From Vicinamibacteria bacterium (GTDB lineage Bacteria > Acidobacteriota > Vicinamibacteria > Vicinamibacterales > 2-12-FULL-66-21), in assembly GCA_025937075.1 (NCBI GenBank), contig JAICSD010000153.1, positions 1-9,097 on the forward strand: a stretch of 9,097 nt of DNA. The letters are read 5' to 3'. The first letter of the stretch is position 1. The number at the start of each line of letters is the position of its first letter. The notes under the pieces were generated by a model. That model worked only from the letters and a program-made list of their open reading frames with translations, was not told where the DNA came from and did no database searches. The position numbers and the translations under genes were made by a program. Shown here in pieces: positions 7,149 through 9,097 of the stretch.

Positions 7149-7750
7149 GTGAGATCGCCTGAAAAGCCGGACAGGTCGCACCGGGAGATCAGCGAGCTTC
7201 TCGAAGCCTGGCGCGCTGGCGATGGCGCTGCGGGCGAAGTTGTCATAGCCCGGACCTACCACGAGCTCCGGCGACTCGCCCATGGCTTTGTCCGCCGCGA
7301 ACGTGCGGGGCATTCCCTGCAGACCACGGCCTTGCTGCACGAAGCGTATCTTCGTCTGCTGCGGCTTGGTCCGGGTTCGGTGGAAAACCGGGACGCATTC
7401 TTTCGACTCATGGCCAGCGAAATGCGGCGTCGGCTCGTCGATCACGCCCGCCGCCGCCTTGCCCACAAACGCGGGAGCGGAATCGCACATCAGCCATCGA
7501 CGACGTCGCGGCCGCGGGACGGTTGGAGAGAGACTCCGATATCGAGGTCACACTCGAACGCCTCGACGACGCCCTCGCGCAATTGACAACTGACTATCCG
7601 CGGGCCGCACACGTCGTGCAGTTGCGTTTTCTTGCGGGCCTCACCGTCGAGGATACGGCGCGCCACCTGGGCCTCTCGGCCGGTACGGTCAAACGTGAGT
7701 GGACCTTTGCTCGAGCGTGGCTTGCCGCTGCAATCCGGTCTTCCGCGTAG
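7149..7750 (+). pseudogene. ECF-type RNA polymerase sigma factor, frameshifted
   Basis: Sigma factors of this kind (Sig-70 group of Acidobacteria and relatives) direct RNA polymerase to special promoters. The first frame gives the sigma-2 part, about 109 residues, with ISELLEAWRAGDGAAGE, HSLQTTALLHEAYLRL and EMRRRLVDHARRRLAHKRG. The sigma-4 part follows in another frame, with SAIDDVAAAGRLERDSDIE, VQLRFLAGLTVEDTARHLGL and SAGTVKREWTFARAWL, and stops at 7750. The switch falls at about 7473-7490, in the linker. Adding one base to the GGG at 7473-7475 would restore one frame reading KRG-ERNRTSAIDDVA and a protein of about 200 residues, the family's usual size. As written the first frame ends at 7586. 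The cause may be a recent mutation, a sequencing error or, less likely, translational frameshifting. It is divergent from the kinase gene, which would be its expected controller. Confidence 0.85.
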
Positions 7751-7923
7751 AACAGGGCGGACGTCACCTCCCCCCCACAAAAACACCGGCCCTGCACAAT
7801 CAGCGCGTCAACTTTCGAACATACCCACGGACGGCGTGATCCGTTTGTCGATTTTCTGCGCCTTTGAATATGGGCCTTGACCGACATCAGCGCCGACGAC
7901 TAGACCCCAAGGAGGCATCAGCC
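7751..7923. other. intergenic region before the secreted protein gene
   Basis: These 173 bases hold a C-run and an A-run (about 7768-7783) and no convincing ORF. TTGTCG (7845-7850) and GAATAT (7866-7871) are only 15 bases apart, so they make a weak sigma-70 candidate. A promoter for the downstream gene probably lies here but I cannot place it. Confidence 0.4.
7909..7915 (+). promoter_or_regulatory. strong ribosome binding site of the secreted protein gene
   Basis: AAGGAGG lies eight bases before the ATG at 7924. It rules against the in-frame upstream start at 7864 and is the strongest such signal in the window, which suggests high expression. Confidence 0.85.
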
Positions 7924-8427
7924 ATGACCAAGTCCCCCGCCGTCCTCGCCGTCCTGCTCCTGTTTGGCGTGTCCGTTGCTCCCACTGCGGCATCGCGACC
8001 TACATTTGAGGTCCTGGACGTGGGCGGGCCATTCACGCTCACGGGCGTCTGTCCGTTCGATATCTACGAAGAACCTTTGCGCAACAAGGAGAAGATCGCC
8101 ACTTTCTACGGCGAGAGTGGCAACATCACTTTTCAGATCATCAGCGGGGTCAACAAGTGGCGCTTCACGAATCTGAGCACGAACAAGTCGCTCGATATCA
8201 ACGCGTCCGGTCCGGGCCGGCTGACCGTTCAGCCGGACAGCGCGACAGTCCGTCTCGAGGGAGGAGGCGTCTCGTTCTTCTACATTCCAAATCCGCCGCC
8301 CGGAATTCCAAATTACGCACTGACGAGTGGCAGACTGGTTGCAGACCTCGATCTCGCAACGTTTGAAATCAGCCAGGTTCAGGCGCAACACGGGACCGTG
8401 CAGGACATCTGCGCTCTCCTGCAATAG
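7924..8427 (+). CDS. small secreted protein of unknown function
   Basis: The 167-residue product has a clear signal peptide: MTKSP, then a hydrophobic core AVLAVLLLFGVSVAP, with likely cleavage after about residue 23-24 (TAAS). The mature part of about 143 residues is rich in alternating beta-prone stretches (NITFQIISG, KWRFTNLSTNKSLDINASG, ATVRLEGGGVSFFYIP) and looks like one beta-sandwich domain. It has two cysteines, Cys43 (GVCPFDIY) and Cys163 (DICALLQ), near the two ends, which could form a disulfide. I do not recognise a named family. The general pattern recalls secreted proteins of actinobacteria that hold a CPF-type motif and a TNL...GKS stretch, but this is memory only. The start is fixed by AAGGAGG. 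The gene follows the sigma factor and precedes a terminator-like stem, so it is transcribed alone or with the sigma gene. Confidence 0.85.
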   Translation: MTKSPAVLAVLLLFGVSVAPTAASRPTFEVLDVGGPFTLTGVCPFDIYEEPLRNKEKIATFYGESGNITFQIISGVNKWRFTNLSTNKSLDINASGPGRLTVQPDSATVRLEGGGVSFFYIPNPPPGIPNYALTSGRLVADLDLATFEISQVQAQHGTVQDICALLQ

Positions 8428-8434
8428 GCCGGGT

Positions 8435-8467
8435 TGTGCCGGTCGGCCATGACTCCCGACCGGCACA
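8435..8467. terminator. bidirectional terminator-like stem-loop
   Basis: A perfect 12-bp inverted repeat (TGTGCCGGTCGG at 8435-8446, CCGACCGGCACA at 8456-8467) encloses a 9-base loop. It sits between the convergent stops of the secreted protein gene and scpB, where a shared terminator is expected. The T-run after the stem is weak (CTCGTTTA), so it may act with Rho or only as a 3'-end stabiliser. Confidence 0.65.
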
Positions 8468-8472
8468 CTCGT

Positions 8473-8997
8473 TTAGTGGACCGTCTCGCCGTCTTCGACG
8501 AGCGGCTCGGGCTCCGGCGCGACCTCCTCGGGCGGCGTCGCCTCGAACGGCAGCGGCGATGTAACGACCGTCGGCTCGGCGAGCGACGCTGGCAGCTCGA
8601 ACCCGAGCGCATCCGACAATTCGTCGACCTTCGGCAGATCGCCGATGTCGTTCAGGCCGAAGCGCTCGAGGAACTCTCGCGTCGTGCCGTACATGAACGG
8701 ACGCCCGACGACCTGCTTGCGCCCGACCGTCTTCACCAGCTTGCGCTCGATCAGCGTCGAGAGCACGCCCGTGCTGCTGCTCACGCCGCGAATCTCGGCA
8801 ATCTCCGGTGCCGTCACGGGCTGCTTGTACGCGATCACCGCGAGCGTCTCCAGCGCCTGCACCGAGAGCTTCTGCGTGGTGCGCTCATGGAACAGCTTCC
8901 GCACCCACTCGTGCAACTCCGGGCGCGTAGTGATCTGGTAGCCGCCCGCCACCTCCACGAGCTGCAGCCCGCCGGGCCGATCGTAGTCGCGCTTCAG
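8473..8997 (-). CDS. scpB: segregation and condensation protein B, N-terminus missing
   Basis: ScpB binds ScpA and Smc to form bacterial condensin, which compacts and separates chromosomes. The visible part covers the end of the first winged helix (RPGGLQLVEVAGGYQITTRP) and the whole second one (KLSVQALETLAVIAYKQPVT, EIAEIRGVSSSTGVLSTLIE, GRPFMYGTTREFLERFGLND). A Pro/Glu-rich tail ending in VEDGETVH follows. About 50 N-terminal residues normal for ScpB should be encoded at 8998 onward, but none of the three minus frames there resembles them. The same frame stays open to the window edge, and reads as unrelated sequence (for example RAEISSSRDRYC). The GTG at 8958 lies inside the conserved domain and is not a credible true start. 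The gene is therefore truncated by a breakpoint or assembly join near 8997. Its place beyond rluB fits the common scpB-rluB-cmk order. Confidence 0.9.
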   Translation of the reverse strand: MKRDYDRPGGLQLVEVAGGYQITTRPELHEWVRKLFHERTTQKLSVQALETLAVIAYKQPVTAPEIAEIRGVSSSTGVLSTLIERKLVKTVGRKQVVGRPFMYGTTREFLERFGLNDIGDLPKVDELSDALGFELPASLAEPTVVTSPLPFEATPPEEVAPEPEPLVEDGETVH

Positions 8998-9000
8998 ACA

Positions 9001-9097
9001 ATAGCGATCTCGGCTGCTGCTTATTTCGGCGCGATGGCAGTTATTCGATGGCGTGGTCTCTGGGCGGGGATTGCGTATTTGGGGCTGATCTACATCC
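9001..9097 (+). other. window-end segment unlike its surroundings, possible membrane protein fragment
   Basis: This segment is about 55% GC, clearly lower than the flanking coding DNA. The plus frame from 9001 is open to the edge and strongly hydrophobic (AISAAAYFGAMAVIRW, GLWAGIAYLGLIYI), as in a membrane protein. It replaces the expected start of scpB. It could be a foreign insertion, a genome rearrangement or a misassembled contig end. The protein is too short to identify. Confidence 0.35.

Noticed and set aside
7134..7490. Minus-strand ORF opposite the sigma factor
   Set aside because: The plus strand gives a clear sigma-2 domain; the minus product has no recognisable feature.
7473..7490. 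Programmed -1 ribosomal frameshift in the sigma factor
   Set aside because: There is no canonical slippery heptamer or clear downstream structure; a one-base loss in the GGG run explains it more simply.
7845..7871. sigma-70 promoter (TTGTCG, 15-base gap, GAATAT) for the secreted gene
   Set aside because: Spacing is too short and the -10 is weak, so it is noted only as a candidate.

Overview
The window is high-GC bacterial DNA with dense coding on both strands. It most resembles Acidobacteriota, perhaps a Vicinamibacteria-like lineage. This is inferred from four things: the GC-rich codon use, a Ser/Thr kinase-TolB-like-TPR protein facing a kinase-linked sigma factor of the kind common in that phylum, a DUF6335-like protein, and short palindromic repeats. 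There is no rRNA or other marker to prove it. I see no tRNA, rRNA, CRISPR array or transposase.

Left part (1-4236): the 5' end of rpsA (ribosomal protein S1, minus) has a near-consensus sigma-70 promoter at 692-720. Next come a lysine/arginine-rich protein with a DUF6335-like C-terminus (plus, 777-1502), cmk (cytidylate kinase, minus), a membrane-anchored alpha/beta hydrolase (plus) and an RluB/RsuA-type 16S/23S pseudouridine synthase (plus). A 25-bp palindromic repeat occurs three times: as a head-to-head pair at the convergent ends of the DUF6335-like gene and cmk, and singly just before the pseudouridine synthase gene. One copy encodes the last residues of Cmk.

Middle part (4286-8427): a possible signalling cassette. 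It holds a 932-residue transmembrane Ser/Thr kinase with TolB-like and TPR sensor regions (minus), a divergent ECF-type sigma factor gene that is frameshifted between its sigma-2 and sigma-4 halves (plus), and a small secreted protein with a strong ribosome binding site (plus).

Right part (8436-9097): a 12-bp terminator-like stem, then scpB (condensin-associated segregation protein, minus). ScpB similarity stops near 8997. The last ~97 bases look like unrelated, less GC-rich DNA that may encode a membrane protein on the plus strand.

In many bacteria scpB, rluB, cmk and rpsA lie close together on one strand. Here the same four genes appear in that order but on mixed strands, with three unrelated inserts between them. 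This is a rearranged housekeeping cluster carrying accessory genes. I do not see a complete new defence or biosynthetic system. The most unusual items are the palindromic repeats that overlap coding and translation signals, the split sigma factor, and the histone-like DUF6335 protein.
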